A stretch of DNA of 56,389 nucleotides from CAYYNP01 sp964472545 (lineage in GTDB: Bacteria > Planctomycetota > Planctomycetia > Pirellulales > Thermoguttaceae). The notes below the pieces were generated by a model. The model searched no databases and was not told the origin of the DNA. It worked only from the letters and a program-made list of their open reading frames with translations. The stretch covers positions 1 to 56,389 of the forward strand of contig CAYYNP010000024.1 of NCBI GenBank assembly GCA_964472545.1, written 5' to 3'. Positions 40,933-49,428 of this stretch are shown one piece after another; the first letter of the stretch is position 1, and the number at the start of each line of letters is the position of its first letter. A program made the translations under genes and the position numbers.

Positions 40933-42660
40933 CTACGATGCGTCGGAGCGTTTCTTCTGTGCCATCTCAATCGTGTTGCCCTTGGTCACTCGCAGCACTT
41001 CCTCGACCGACGTGCGGCCGTTGAGCACCTTGATCCAGCCGTCCTCTCGCAGCGTGTGCATCCCTTCCTTCAGCGCTTGCTGGCTGATAACCCAGGTGCT
41101 GGAGCGCTCGTGGGCCAACTCGCGGATGTTCTCGGTGGTGACCATCAACTCGAACAGCCCCAGCCGGCCGGAATAGCCCACGTGGCGGCACTTGCGGCAG
41201 CCGGCCGCCCGATACAGCGGCCCGGTTTCCTTGAGCTTCTCCATGGGGAAGTCGCTCGGCAATTCGCCGGGGGCGGGATCAAAGGGCTCCTTACAGCGCG
41301 TGCAAAGCGTCCGCACCAGCCGCTGGGCCATCACCGCCTCGACCGTGCTGGAAACCAGAAACGGCTCGACGCCCATGTCGACCAGCCGCGTGTACGCGCC
41401 GGCCGCGTCGTTGGTGTGCAGCGTGCTGAAGACCAGGTGGCCGGTCAACGACGCCTGAATGGCGTTTTCGGCCGTCTCCAGGTCGCGGATTTCACCGATC
41501 AGCACGATGTCCGGATCGTGCCGCAGGATGGCCCGCAGGCTGTTCGCGAAGCTCAGGCCGATCTTCGGATGCACCTGGATCTGGTTGATCCCCTCCAACT
41601 GATACTCGACCGGGTCTTCGGTCGTGATGATCTTCGTTTCCGGACTGCGGATCTCCAGCAGCGAACTGTAGAGCGTGGTCGACTTACCCGATCCGGTCGG
41701 GCCGGTGACCAGCACGATGCCGTGGGGCAACTGGATCAGTTCGCGATAGATTGCGTAAAGGTTGTCTTCCATGCCGAGCTTCGAGAGCGTGAAGTCCATC
41801 GCTCCCTTGTCCAACAGACGAAGCACGATGCCTTCGCCGTGGATCATGGGAATGATCGACACGCGGACGTCGACCTCGCGGCCGCTCACGCGCAGCTCGA
41901 TACGGCCGTCTTGCGGCAGGCGGCGCTCGGCGATGTTCAAGCGAGCCATGATTTTCAGGCGGCTGATGATGGCCGCCTGAAAACGGCTGATTTCCGGTGG
42001 GATCGGCTGCTGGTGCAACACGCCGTCGATGCGGTAGCGGACGTGCAGCCCGGAGGCCTGCGACTCGACGTGTACGTCGCTGGCCTTCAGGTCGATCGCC
42101 TCGAGCAGGATCTCGTTGACCAGCCGCACCACCGAAGGCTCTTGGGCCATCTCGGAGAGTTCGGACCCGTCGGTCTCGATCTCGTCGACCAATTCCAGCC
42201 GATCGTCGACCGTCTGGGCCAACAGCCCCTCGACCGTCTCGCTGCCGACGCCCAGATGGGTCTTGATCAGCTTGTCGATTTCGGACCGGGCTGCCAACAC
42301 GGGGATCACTGTCAGCCGGGTGGCCACGCCCAATTCGTCGAGCGGGTAGAGATTGAACGGATCGTTGGTGGCCACCACCAAACTGCCGTTCTGCTGCCGA
42401 ACGGGGAACATCATCTCGCGGTGGATGAACTTCGGCGGGAAGCTCTCCAGCAGCGAGAGGTCGACCTCGGCGTCGGCCAAGTCGACGAAATCCAGCCCGA
42501 CCTCTTCGCCCAGCGCCTTCAGGGCGATTTCCTCGCTTACAAACCCGAGGTCGACGGCCGCCTGGTCCAGGCGCGTGCCTTCGCCCTGGGCTTGGCGAGA
42601 GAGCTCCAACTGACGTTGGTCGAGGAGCCCTTTGCGTAAGAGGATTTCACCAGCTTCCAT
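40933..42660 (-). CDS. gspE: Type II secretion ATPase GspE
   Basis: A 575-residue GspE/PilB-type ATPase. The N-terminal T2SSE_N domain (about 1-150) is followed by the ATPase domain with Walker A GPTGSGKSTTL (320-330), Asp box ITTEDPVEYQLEGINQIQVH, Walker B DPDIVLIGEIRDLETAENA, His box TGHLVFSTLHTND, and the tetracysteine zinc motif CTRCK with CRKCRHVGYSGR. All catalytic elements look intact. First gene of the gsp cluster; gspD, C, L, M and the prepilin peptidase are not in the window. The 298 bases upstream (42661-42958) show no clear promoter hexamers. It could also power a type IV-like pseudopilus. Confidence 0.93.
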   Translation of the reverse strand: MEAGEILLRKGLLDQRQLELSRQAQGEGTRLDQAAVDLGFVSEEIALKALGEEVGLDFVDLADAEVDLSLLESFPPKFIHREMMFPVRQQNGSLVVATNDPFNLYPLDELGVATRLTVIPVLAARSEIDKLIKTHLGVGSETVEGLLAQTVDDRLELVDEIETDGSELSEMAQEPSVVRLVNEILLEAIDLKASDVHVESQASGLHVRYRIDGVLHQQPIPPEISRFQAAIISRLKIMARLNIAERRLPQDGRIELRVSGREVDVRVSIIPMIHGEGIVLRLLDKGAMDFTLSKLGMEDNLYAIYRELIQLPHGIVLVTGPTGSGKSTTLYSSLLEIRSPETKIITTEDPVEYQLEGINQIQVHPKIGLSFANSLRAILRHDPDIVLIGEIRDLETAENAIQASLTGHLVFSTLHTNDAAGAYTRLVDMGVEPFLVSSTVEAVMAQRLVRTLCTRCKEPFDPAPGELPSDFPMEKLKETGPLYRAAGCRKCRHVGYSGRLGLFELMVTTENIRELAHERSSTWVISQQALKEGMHTLREDGWIKVLNGRTSVEEVLRVTKGNTIEMAQKKRSDAS

Positions 42661-42958
42661 GGTCGGTTATCGTCCGAATCTGAGACGACCTCGGTCGTCG
42701 AGTGGGAAGGAACGCGGCCGCGATGTGGGTGGGTGCGGACGATCGCCTCGTGGCGGACCGCATACTTCCACCATAAACCGAATACACCGCACAAGTCCAG
42801 TGGGTTTCCCCTTCCGTACCCGGTATATGCACACCCCGGGCCGGCCGGAAGCCGACCCGGGGAATTGTGCGTATCACCGCATGCGATCGCCGGGTGTAGT
42901 TCGCCCAAACGCCGCGGTTCTTGCTAAACGCTTGCAGCACTCACTCAGAGTGGTTAAC

Positions 42959-43711
42959 TTACGGGGCAGGGTCACCCCCGCCTCCGCGGCGACCGCCTCC
43001 GCCACGACCGCCGAACATCGCCCTGCGGTCCAGCTCAAATGGCTCGCCCTTGAGCTTCTTGAGGATCTCGATCTGCTTGGCCGTCAGCACGGCTTTGGCC
43101 TTCTCTTGGGCCTTCGTGGTGATCTCTTCCATCTGCTCACGAAGCTGACCGAATCGCTCACGGCGTTCCTCTGCCGGCACGTCGCGCAGTCCCTCGAACA
43201 GCTTCCGTCGGGCTTCCTGCTGCTCCTCGCCGATGGCGGTGAGCTTCTTCGTCTGCTCTTCGGTGAGGCCCAGCTTCTTGGCGATTTCATCGTCGCCGAG
43301 CGCCCGATCGCCCATCATTTGGACGCGGATCTGCTGGAGCCGCTCTTGCTGCATAGGCAGAAGGATCTTGTTGGCCTTTGCGGTGATCTCCTCAACTTTC
43401 TTCTCGATCTTGCCGCGCATCTCCTCGAATTTCGCGCGACGCTCCTCCTCGGGGAGATCGCGGATGCCGGAGAACATGCCCTGGAACTCCTCGCGAAGTC
43501 CCTCGCCGAGCTTCGTGAGTTCTTCCATCTGGCCTGGAGATATCTCGAGTTCCTTCTGAACTTGCTCCAAACGCAGCAGCATTAGCGGGTTGCTCATCAT
43601 CCCGCCGCCTGGGCCTCTTCCGCCCCCTCGACCAGGCTGTGCCTGGGCCGAAGCGGCCAACAGCGTGGCCACCACGGCGGCCAACACCAATCTACTCATC
43701 ACACGGGTCAT
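42959..43711 (-). CDS. Secreted Spy/CpxP-like helical protein
   Basis: A 250-residue exported protein: signal peptide (MTRVMSRLVLAAVVATLLAASAQA), then a Gly/Met-rich linker and two homologous charged helical halves (about 50-110 and 140-210). Each half has the pattern LRxxVQKELEIS or KKLGLTEEQTKKL, then LxxLPxEERRxxFxxxR. LTxEQ and LTAKQ resemble the LTxxQ motifs of Spy/CpxP periplasmic chaperones and zinc resistance proteins, though family membership is uncertain. The C-terminus is Gly/Arg-rich. ATG 43711 is chosen for AAGGAG seven bases before it. Divergent from the EF-hand gene. Confidence 0.82.
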   Translation of the reverse strand: MTRVMSRLVLAAVVATLLAASAQAQPGRGGGRGPGGGMMSNPLMLLRLEQVQKELEISPGQMEELTKLGEGLREEFQGMFSGIRDLPEEERRAKFEEMRGKIEKKVEEITAKANKILLPMQQERLQQIRVQMMGDRALGDDEIAKKLGLTEEQTKKLTAIGEEQQEARRKLFEGLRDVPAEERRERFGQLREQMEEITTKAQEKAKAVLTAKQIEILKKLKGEPFELDRRAMFGGRGGGGRRGGGGDPAP

Positions 43712-44010
43712 CTTGGGCTCCTTTCGCTCCACTGGACCTGAACCGGGACTTGCCGAAGGCCGGGCAACTCCTATTTGTCGTCCCGGCTCCCATACGATCG
43801 ACGGCCAGACCCCTGCAATTGTTAGGGGTCCAGACCGTTACATCTTAATAAACCCCGGCTCTTGGGTAGGGTTCCGTTGCCACAATCCACCACAACCGCG
43901 AAACCGATTCCAACACTGCGGGGTTAGATTGGATGGGGATGGGGACCCGTAGTTATTGCCGGGAATCGACCGGTATTTGCTTCAATCGCCAAAGGCAGGA
44001 GAACCGACGA

Positions 44011-44039
44011 TTGCCTTAGGGCCGTCGGCTAGTTATAAT
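44011..44039 (+). promoter_or_regulatory. Sigma70-type promoter of the EF-hand protein gene
   Basis: TTGCCT (44011-44016), a 17-base spacer and a perfect TATAAT (44034-44039). It is the best promoter in the window. Transcription would start near 44046, which excludes the in-frame ATG at 44038 as the start codon and supports GTG 44080. The remaining part of the 368-base gap (43712-44010) shows nothing else. Confidence 0.75.
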
Positions 44040-44079
44040 GGTGCATCGACTGTATGCCATCCCTGGGGAGGGACTTGTC

Positions 44080-45246
44080 GTGAGAAGAAACTGGAAGCTC
44101 TTCGTCGCCACCGCGCTCTTGTCCGGGGCATCCGTGATCCTGGCAAGCGATGCTGTCTACGGCCAGGGTCGTTGGGGCGGGCGCGGACCAGGGGATGGCG
44201 ACCGCAGAGATGGCGACCGCAGTCCCGGCGGCGGATATCAACGTCCGGGCGGACCTCCCGGCGGGGGATATCAACGCCCAGGCGGACCTCCCGGCGGCGG
44301 ATATCATCGTCCAGGCGGACCTCCCAGTGGCGGATATCATCGTCCAGGCGGACCTCCCAGTGGAGACAACCGCTCGGGCGGGCCATCGAGAGACGAGAGC
44401 CGCTCGTCGGCCGACGATGCCGAGCGGCGGCTTCGTTGGTATGGGGAGATCATGAAAGGCTGGGATGCCAACGGCAACGGGATGATCGAGGAGAGTGAGG
44501 TCGAGGGCCGCAGACGCTACTACGCCGTCAGGATGTTGCAGGGAGCCGGTCTCCCGGAAAAATTCCCCATTGCCATTACTAAGATCCACGAGGGCCTGAA
44601 GAAACGCGCGGGCTCCGAGGGGGATAAGCAGAACTCGAGCGACGAGAACAAGATCCCCGGTTTCGGCGTGGAGTCGGAGTTGACTCCTCCGCCGGGGTTC
44701 GGCAAGCCGGACGACGAAGACGAGCCGCCCGCCGGGTCGCGCGGTAGTTCGGGAAGCTCCGGCACCTCCAACCGCAGTTCGCCGTCCCACTCCTACGGAT
44801 CGACGGGGCACTCCCAATTGCGAGATCACGCCCGGGGACTGGTCAAGAAATACGACAAGAACGGCAACGGCGTACTCGATAAGGACGAGTGGGGCGAGAT
44901 GTCCCGCAGCCACTGGTCGGCCGACCTCGATCGCGACAGTCGGATCACGTCCGATGAACTCACACGCTGGCTCGTGGCGCAGAACCGAGAGCGGTCGGGG
45001 GATTCGGGCGGGTCGACGGACGTCGTGGCCGCAAGCCACCGTGTGCTGACGACCGCCGAGCGCCTTCCCGGCGGACTGCCCTCGTGGTTCGAGGAAAAGG
45101 ACGCCAACGGCGACGGCCAGGTCGCGATGTGCGAATACGAGAGCAACTGGAACGACTCGAAAGTCAGCGCGTTCTTGCGCTACGACTGGAACAACGACGG
45201 CATGATCACGCCGCGCGAGTGTCTTTACACGGAAAACGACAAGTAG
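44080..45246 (+). CDS. Secreted EF-hand protein with tandem Gly/Pro-rich repeats
   Basis: A 388-residue exported protein. The start is a GTG at 44080 with GGGAGGGA before it, placed correctly after the promoter at 44011-44039. Signal peptide about 1-30 (KLFVATALLSGASVILAS). Residues about 45-95 are four to five copies of a ten-residue repeat (GGYxRPGGPP), encoded by 30-bp tandem DNA repeats. Five EF-hand-like calcium loops follow: DANGNGMIEESE, DKNGNGVLDKDE, DLDRDSRITSDE, DANGDGQVAMCE and DWNNDGMITPRE, separated by a Ser/Gly/Pro linker. Probably a periplasmic or cell-surface calcium-binding protein; partner unknown. Confidence 0.85.
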   Translation: MRRNWKLFVATALLSGASVILASDAVYGQGRWGGRGPGDGDRRDGDRSPGGGYQRPGGPPGGGYQRPGGPPGGGYHRPGGPPSGGYHRPGGPPSGDNRSGGPSRDESRSSADDAERRLRWYGEIMKGWDANGNGMIEESEVEGRRRYYAVRMLQGAGLPEKFPIAITKIHEGLKKRAGSEGDKQNSSDENKIPGFGVESELTPPPGFGKPDDEDEPPAGSRGSSGSSGTSNRSSPSHSYGSTGHSQLRDHARGLVKKYDKNGNGVLDKDEWGEMSRSHWSADLDRDSRITSDELTRWLVAQNRERSGDSGGSTDVVAASHRVLTTAERLPGGLPSWFEEKDANGDGQVAMCEYESNWNDSKVSAFLRYDWNNDGMITPRECLYTENDK

Positions 45247-45266
45247 CGCATTGCAGGTTACATTGG

Positions 45267-45362
45267 GGGTGGCTGGGGCAAAGCGCAGCGGTGCCCCAGG
45301 TGGCCAGCCCTTTCACCGCCGGTGAATCACTGAGGCACCGCTGCGCTTTGCCCCAGCCACCC
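45267..45362. repeat. Perfect long palindrome, repeat family C
   Basis: A perfect 29-bp inverted repeat (45267-45295 with 45334-45362; arms begin GGGTGGCTGGGGCAAAGCGC) and a 38-base loop. It sits between convergent genes, 20 bases after the EF-hand gene. A single divergent arm occurs at 3612-3645. It could act as a two-way terminator or be a mobile palindrome. Confidence 0.78.
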
Positions 45363-45420
45363 AGTTGCCGAGTCGAGTCGCAACGATCGGCCGGTAGCGG
45401 CGGGAGTCGACGATTGCCAC

Positions 45421-46248
45421 CTATCGTCCGGGCCCATGCTCGACGCGCCCTCGCAACTGCTCCAAGTCGTGGCGCAGCCGGCCAATCTCCTCGTGCAGCT
45501 TGTCGATTACGCGGTACATTTCGTGCTCGCGCCGCTGCTGCTGCACTTCGCCCTCGATCTGCCCGGCCTCGCGGTCGAGGTGCTCGGCCGTGTCGTGAAC
45601 TCCGGCGGCGTGTAGCCTGCCGGCCGCCTCGCGCATCAGTCCGGCAGCTTCCATCAACAGGCGAACGCGGTCTTCGGGGCCAGGTTCCGGATGGGGCTGG
45701 CCCGGCTCACCGTGCGGCGGATGCTCGGGGTGGTGCGGGTGTTGTGCTGCCTCGATATGCTCGTGGATCTGGCGGACTTCGTCTTTCAGCCGCTGGGCCT
45801 CATCGTGCCGGCCCTCGCGCTCGAGGTGGCCGATCTTCTCCTTCAACTCGCCGATCCGGCGATGCATCCCCTGCTCCGGCGGCGGCCCACCGTGCGGGGG
45901 ATGATGCGGCGGAGGCGGTGACGCAGCGTGTTGCATAGCGCCCAGTTCCTTTTTCAGCACGTTGATCTGCCCCTCCAACCGCCGGCGTTCGGGATGCTGC
46001 GGTCCCAGCGTCTGCGCCGTCTTGTGGAGTTGTTCCATCTTCTCCACCAGCACGTGCCGCAACTGTTCGGCTCGGCCGTGTTCCCGTTGCTGCACCTCGT
46101 CGGCTTCGTGAAACAACTGTTCGGCCTGCTGCCGAAATTGTTCGGCCTTCTCGCGCAACTCATCGGCAACGCTCGGCTGGGCAGCCGCAGTGAGGGCCCA
46201 CGACGCGACGCCGGCCGCGACCCCCAGGATCATCAAGAAACGTCTCAT
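45421..46248 (-). CDS. Secreted His/Pro-rich coiled-coil protein
   Basis: A 275-residue exported protein that I cannot assign to a family. Signal peptide MRRFLMILGVAAGVASWALTAAA. Long charged helices, probably coiled coils: about 30-110 (ELREKAEQFRQQAEQLFHEADEVQ), about 135-175 and about 210-270. They are separated by Pro/His-rich linkers (PPPPHHPPHGGPPPEQG; PHHPEHPPHGEPGQPHPEPG) that could bind metal. ATG 46248 has GGAGGTG about 7 bases before it; the frame stays open upstream to 46362 without a ribosome site. It converges on the EF-hand gene and is divergent from the TolB-like gene. Confidence 0.78.
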   Translation of the reverse strand: MRRFLMILGVAAGVASWALTAAAQPSVADELREKAEQFRQQAEQLFHEADEVQQREHGRAEQLRHVLVEKMEQLHKTAQTLGPQHPERRRLEGQINVLKKELGAMQHAASPPPPHHPPHGGPPPEQGMHRRIGELKEKIGHLEREGRHDEAQRLKDEVRQIHEHIEAAQHPHHPEHPPHGEPGQPHPEPGPEDRVRLLMEAAGLMREAAGRLHAAGVHDTAEHLDREAGQIEGEVQQQRREHEMYRVIDKLHEEIGRLRHDLEQLRGRVEHGPGR

Positions 46249-46478
46249 TTTTGACACCTCCCAAACATCGAGAAACGAATTTCCACAGACGCCCCGGACA
46301 CGCGCCGCAGTGTATGACGCCACCGCCGCGATGTCAAACGAGGCGCCGCCCCAAATCGGCAATCCCTTCCCGAGCTTTTGCTAATTACCCCGCCGACTGA
46401 AGACAAGGTGGGTTGACCACGCCGTCTGCCTCGGTATCTTGGATGCCATCGGGGCGAGCCGCCCCAACCGTAAGTAAT

Positions 46479-46584
46479 CGCCCAACCCGTCAAGAGCCGT
46501 TCGTAGTGACCGCATTCATGCGGTCTTTCGCGGGATTCCGCTGCACGGCCCCGATGAATCGGGGCACTACGAACGGGTTGGGCG
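46479..46584. repeat. Palindromic repeat family E between divergent genes
   Basis: Outer arms CGCCCAACCCGT (46479-46490) with its complement at 46573-46584, and CGTTCGTAGTG (46498-46508) with its complement at 46565-46575, enclosing two small hairpins (CCGCAT-TC-ATGCGG at 46510-46523; CCCCGAT-GA-ATCGGGG at 46549-46564). It occupies the 400-base gap between the coiled-coil and TolB-like genes. No clear promoter is visible around it. Confidence 0.68.
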
Positions 46585-46648
46585 AATGCTCACCCCCAAC
46601 CAAAGGTAAGTAGGGCAGAAAAGAGACGTTATGCCAGTAGGAGAAGAG

Positions 46649-47671
46649 ATGAAGGCGCTCTTAATACTGATCCTGTCTATTCTCTCCGTTGTGTGCGCTT
46701 CAAATGGTTCGTTTGCTGCGGCGCCTCAATTGCATGAGGTTATCGTCAGCCACACTGACGAGAATAACGTACTGCAACTCTATTATGTTAAGGAGGACGG
46801 TTCATCCAGGCGCAAACTCACGAATTCCAAACATCAATGTATGATGCCTGCCGTGTCTCCTGACGGCGGCAAGATCGTCTATGTGCAGCAGAGCGGAAAA
46901 GGAATGGCCCTTTGGATCTGCGACTTCGACGGCAGAAACTCTGAAGCGCTCACGGAATCGGGGAGGAATCTGATACCTTCCTGGTTGCCTGACTCGAGAC
47001 ACATCGTATGGATGGTTTTCACACCCGGAAAAGACCCTGCCGAAAACAGCCGGTTGCACATCATGAACACGGAGACGATGGAATCAAGGCGACTGTTCAG
47101 CGATCCTCAGCAAATCAAGTTCAGCAATTCGATGCCCGTTGTCTCGCCGAACGGAACAAAGGTGGCCTTTGTTTCCAATCGAAGTGGCACCTATAGAGTC
47201 TGGTTGAGCAATCTCGACGGCAGTGATGCCAAACCGATTTCCCTACCGTCCGCAGAAAACGACGAGACCCTCAAGCTACCCATCGAACAGAAAGTCCCCG
47301 CCTGGTCGCCGGACGGCAAGTGGATTGCCCATTGGGAAGGCGTGGAGATGATCCACATGAGTAGATTCACAGGGAAACAAGATCGCGAAAGAGACAAGCT
47401 GATCACCGAAACCTGGCATGTTTGGGTCGTCGGCAGTGATGGGAAGAACAAGCGAAAGGCAGGGCGCGGTGATGATCCCACTTGGTCTCCCGACGGATTC
47501 GTGACTCGGGCTTTTCCCGATCCAAGAAAGGGCGGTCCAAAAATCATGGTCGAAACCAAGTCCGGGTGGGAGGAGTTGCCGATCGTGCCTCCCAAGACTC
47601 CTCGCTACGGTCGATTCGCCTGGATTCCGCCAAAAGCTCAAAGAACGACGTCCGAAAGCGGAGGGCAGTAA
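46649..47671 (+). CDS. Exported TolB-like PD40 beta-propeller protein
   Basis: A 340-residue protein: signal peptide (MKALLILILSILSVVCASNGSFA) and about five PD40/TolB-type blades (PAVSPDGGKIVYVQQ, SWLPDSRHIVWMV, PVVSPNGTKVAFVSNRSG, PAWSPDGKWIAHWEG, PTWSPDGFVTRAF). It is half a TolB (no N-terminal TolB domain) and probably a periplasmic scaffold or binding protein. ATG 46649 is preferred because AGGAGAAG precedes it; an in-frame ATG at 46631 adds six residues. Its base composition is visibly less GC-rich than the neighbouring genes, with many A/T third positions, which suggests a separate origin. Confidence 0.85.
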   Translation: MKALLILILSILSVVCASNGSFAAAPQLHEVIVSHTDENNVLQLYYVKEDGSSRRKLTNSKHQCMMPAVSPDGGKIVYVQQSGKGMALWICDFDGRNSEALTESGRNLIPSWLPDSRHIVWMVFTPGKDPAENSRLHIMNTETMESRRLFSDPQQIKFSNSMPVVSPNGTKVAFVSNRSGTYRVWLSNLDGSDAKPISLPSAENDETLKLPIEQKVPAWSPDGKWIAHWEGVEMIHMSRFTGKQDRERDKLITETWHVWVVGSDGKNKRKAGRGDDPTWSPDGFVTRAFPDPRKGGPKIMVETKSGWEELPIVPPKTPRYGRFAWIPPKAQRTTSESGGQ

Positions 47672-47940
47672 AGGCCTGTGCGTAGTTGTTGGCTAGACGA
47701 GGGGATTGCCTAACCGCACGCGGCGCACCCCGATGGTCAAAGCGGTGTTCAACAAGTGGCTCTCTTGGACCCGTTGACGTTTTCGCATCAGCAGGAGCAC
47801 GGCTCTATCGCGTGCGGCGCTCCCGGGTGCGGCGACGACGCCCCAGAATCACCCGGGGGGCATGGCAGCACCCTGTCGTTGAGCTGTTTTCGTCAGGTTC
47901 TCTTGTAAGAATTCCGCCGGCGGCTCGTCCACGTTTCGGA

Positions 47941-48189
47941 GTCGTCGGCGGCCTGACGCTGGTTTACTACCGCCGCTTCTGGCTCGGTTACCACTGGCCG
48001 GAGGAGTCCGTACCGGGATTCTCCTACTCCGTCACGTTGACGTTCGATTACGTTATAACTTGGTTGGAATTCGCCCCCTGGTTTGCCCTGTTGACGCTAT
48101 TTTGGGCATACCGGCACTCTAAGGGAATTGACACATGGCCTACCCAGCAATCGCCGACGACGACGTTGACGAACTCCGGCACCGTCTAG
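47941..48189 (+). pseudogene. Remnant of a small membrane protein
   Basis: An open frame without ATG encodes VVGGLTLVYYRRFWLGYHWP and one strong membrane helix (TWLEFAPWFALLTLFWAYR), then runs 55 bases into the phosphatase remnant. The frame upstream to 47686 is Arg-rich and looks non-coding. The 463 bases between the TolB-like gene and the phosphatase hold nothing else. I do not recognise the family; it may be the 3' end of a decayed gene. Confidence 0.35.
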
Positions 48190-48955
48190 CGGAGGCCGAG
48201 CGGACGTTGCAGGTCAAGCAGGATCGGCTGGCAATGCAGTTGCGATTGGCCGCCAAAGTACATAGCAGCCTGTTGCCGAGGCCGGTGCGGCGCGAACGGA
48301 TCTTCGTCGACGTGCGATATCAGCCCGTCGAGGAGGTCGGCGGCGACTACTGCCAAGTACGATTCTCCGATCCGGATACTTGCTACATCACGATGTGCGA
48401 CGTCACGGGGCACGGGATCGGCCCGGCGCTAATGGCCACTCGCGTCAGTAGTCAGGTCCGCCACAACATCGTTCACGGCTGTACGCCGCGCGACGTCGTC
48501 GCATCGCTCAACCGGTTCATCTGCGATCATTTTGCGGAGACCGATCTCTACCTGACGTTCATGGCGGCGAGAATCGACTTTCGGGACGATCGGATCACCT
48601 GGTTTGAACCGGACACCCTTGCCCGCTGTTGATACGCCGCGACGGGCGAACCGTCGAACAACTCAACAGCCAAAACCCCATGATCGGTGTCACGAGGGAC
48701 TGCCTCAGCGAGGACCCCGAACACACGTTGCCCTTGCGGTCCGGCGATCGGCTGCTGTTCTACACCGACGGCTTGACCGAGACGGCCGACGCAGACGGCG
48801 ACTACCTGGGGACGGAGGGGCTCAGCGCGATCGGCGTCATGGCGCAGTCGGTGAGTCTGTTCGAGGCTGCCGACGACATTCTGCGGCGCGTTGCCGACTT
48901 CCAGCACGGGCCGGCGACCGACGACAAGACGCTCATCGTGGCGGAGATCAAGTAG
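48135..48955 (+). pseudogene. SpoIIE/RsbU-type PP2C phosphatase split by a frameshift
   Basis: Two adjacent frames together encode one SpoIIE-type serine phosphatase of about 273 residues. The first (48135-48632) has a coiled-coil start (LRHRLAEAERTLQVKQDRL), SLLPRPVRRERI, metal-site motifs VGGDYC and CDVTGHGIGPALMA. The second (continuing from about 48611) has GHPCPLLIRRDGRTVEQL, RLLFYTDGLTETAD and a normal C-terminus. Family members read W/Y-x-N-A-G-H at the junction, requiring nine bases between Trp (48600-48602) and GGA (48611); only eight are present, so one base is missing. No slippery heptamer is seen. It is either a real inactivation or a sequencing error. AAGGGA precedes ATG 48135. 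Confidence 0.75.
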
Positions 48956-49428
48956 CGAGCCCACCGTTTTCCATCGGGATATGCGTCATGCCTGAGTGAG
49001 GATCTGTTGCGAGACTATTACGGCAACGGCCTGCCGTAGCGGGCGGGTTTCCGCGATCATTCCCCAGCCGCGTCGGCAGTTCAGTTGGTGTTTTTGGAAG
49101 ACTGGCACCGGGCTACGGAATCGACACCGTTGGTCCGCTGGGATCCGCGCCCTTCGACAACGGGCGACAAGGCGGTGTTCGTTTTGCCTAGCGGCCATGC
49201 GCGGCGTCGACGTTCGCATGAAAACGCGTTTCGCGCGGCTCCTCTCGCCGGTGTTGTAATCCACTGAGTGAGCCGCGGCGCCGGCAGACTCTACCTGACT
49301 GCGGCGACTGGCGGGTCGCGCGGGAAGTGTGCGCGGATTCTTCGTATACGCGGCAATTCCGACGTCGGCCAAGTGGTAGGTTTGTGAAGGAGCCCTCCAC
49401 GCTCAATGGGAATACGACGGGCCGCACG
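48956..49428. other. Degenerate intergenic stretch
   Basis: Between the phosphatase remnant and the lipase-like gene. Short open frames exist (for example 49085-49267) but none has a recognisable domain or a convincing start. No repeat or promoter stands out. Together with the preceding broken genes it suggests local gene decay. Confidence 0.35.

Noticed and set aside
39910..42639. A 909-codon plus-strand open frame
   Set aside because: Antisense to gspE and gspF, both of which have complete family signatures.
44029..45039. A 336-codon minus-strand frame over the EF-hand gene
   Set aside because: The opposite strand has a promoter, signal peptide and five calcium loops; the minus frame only mirrors the tandem repeats.
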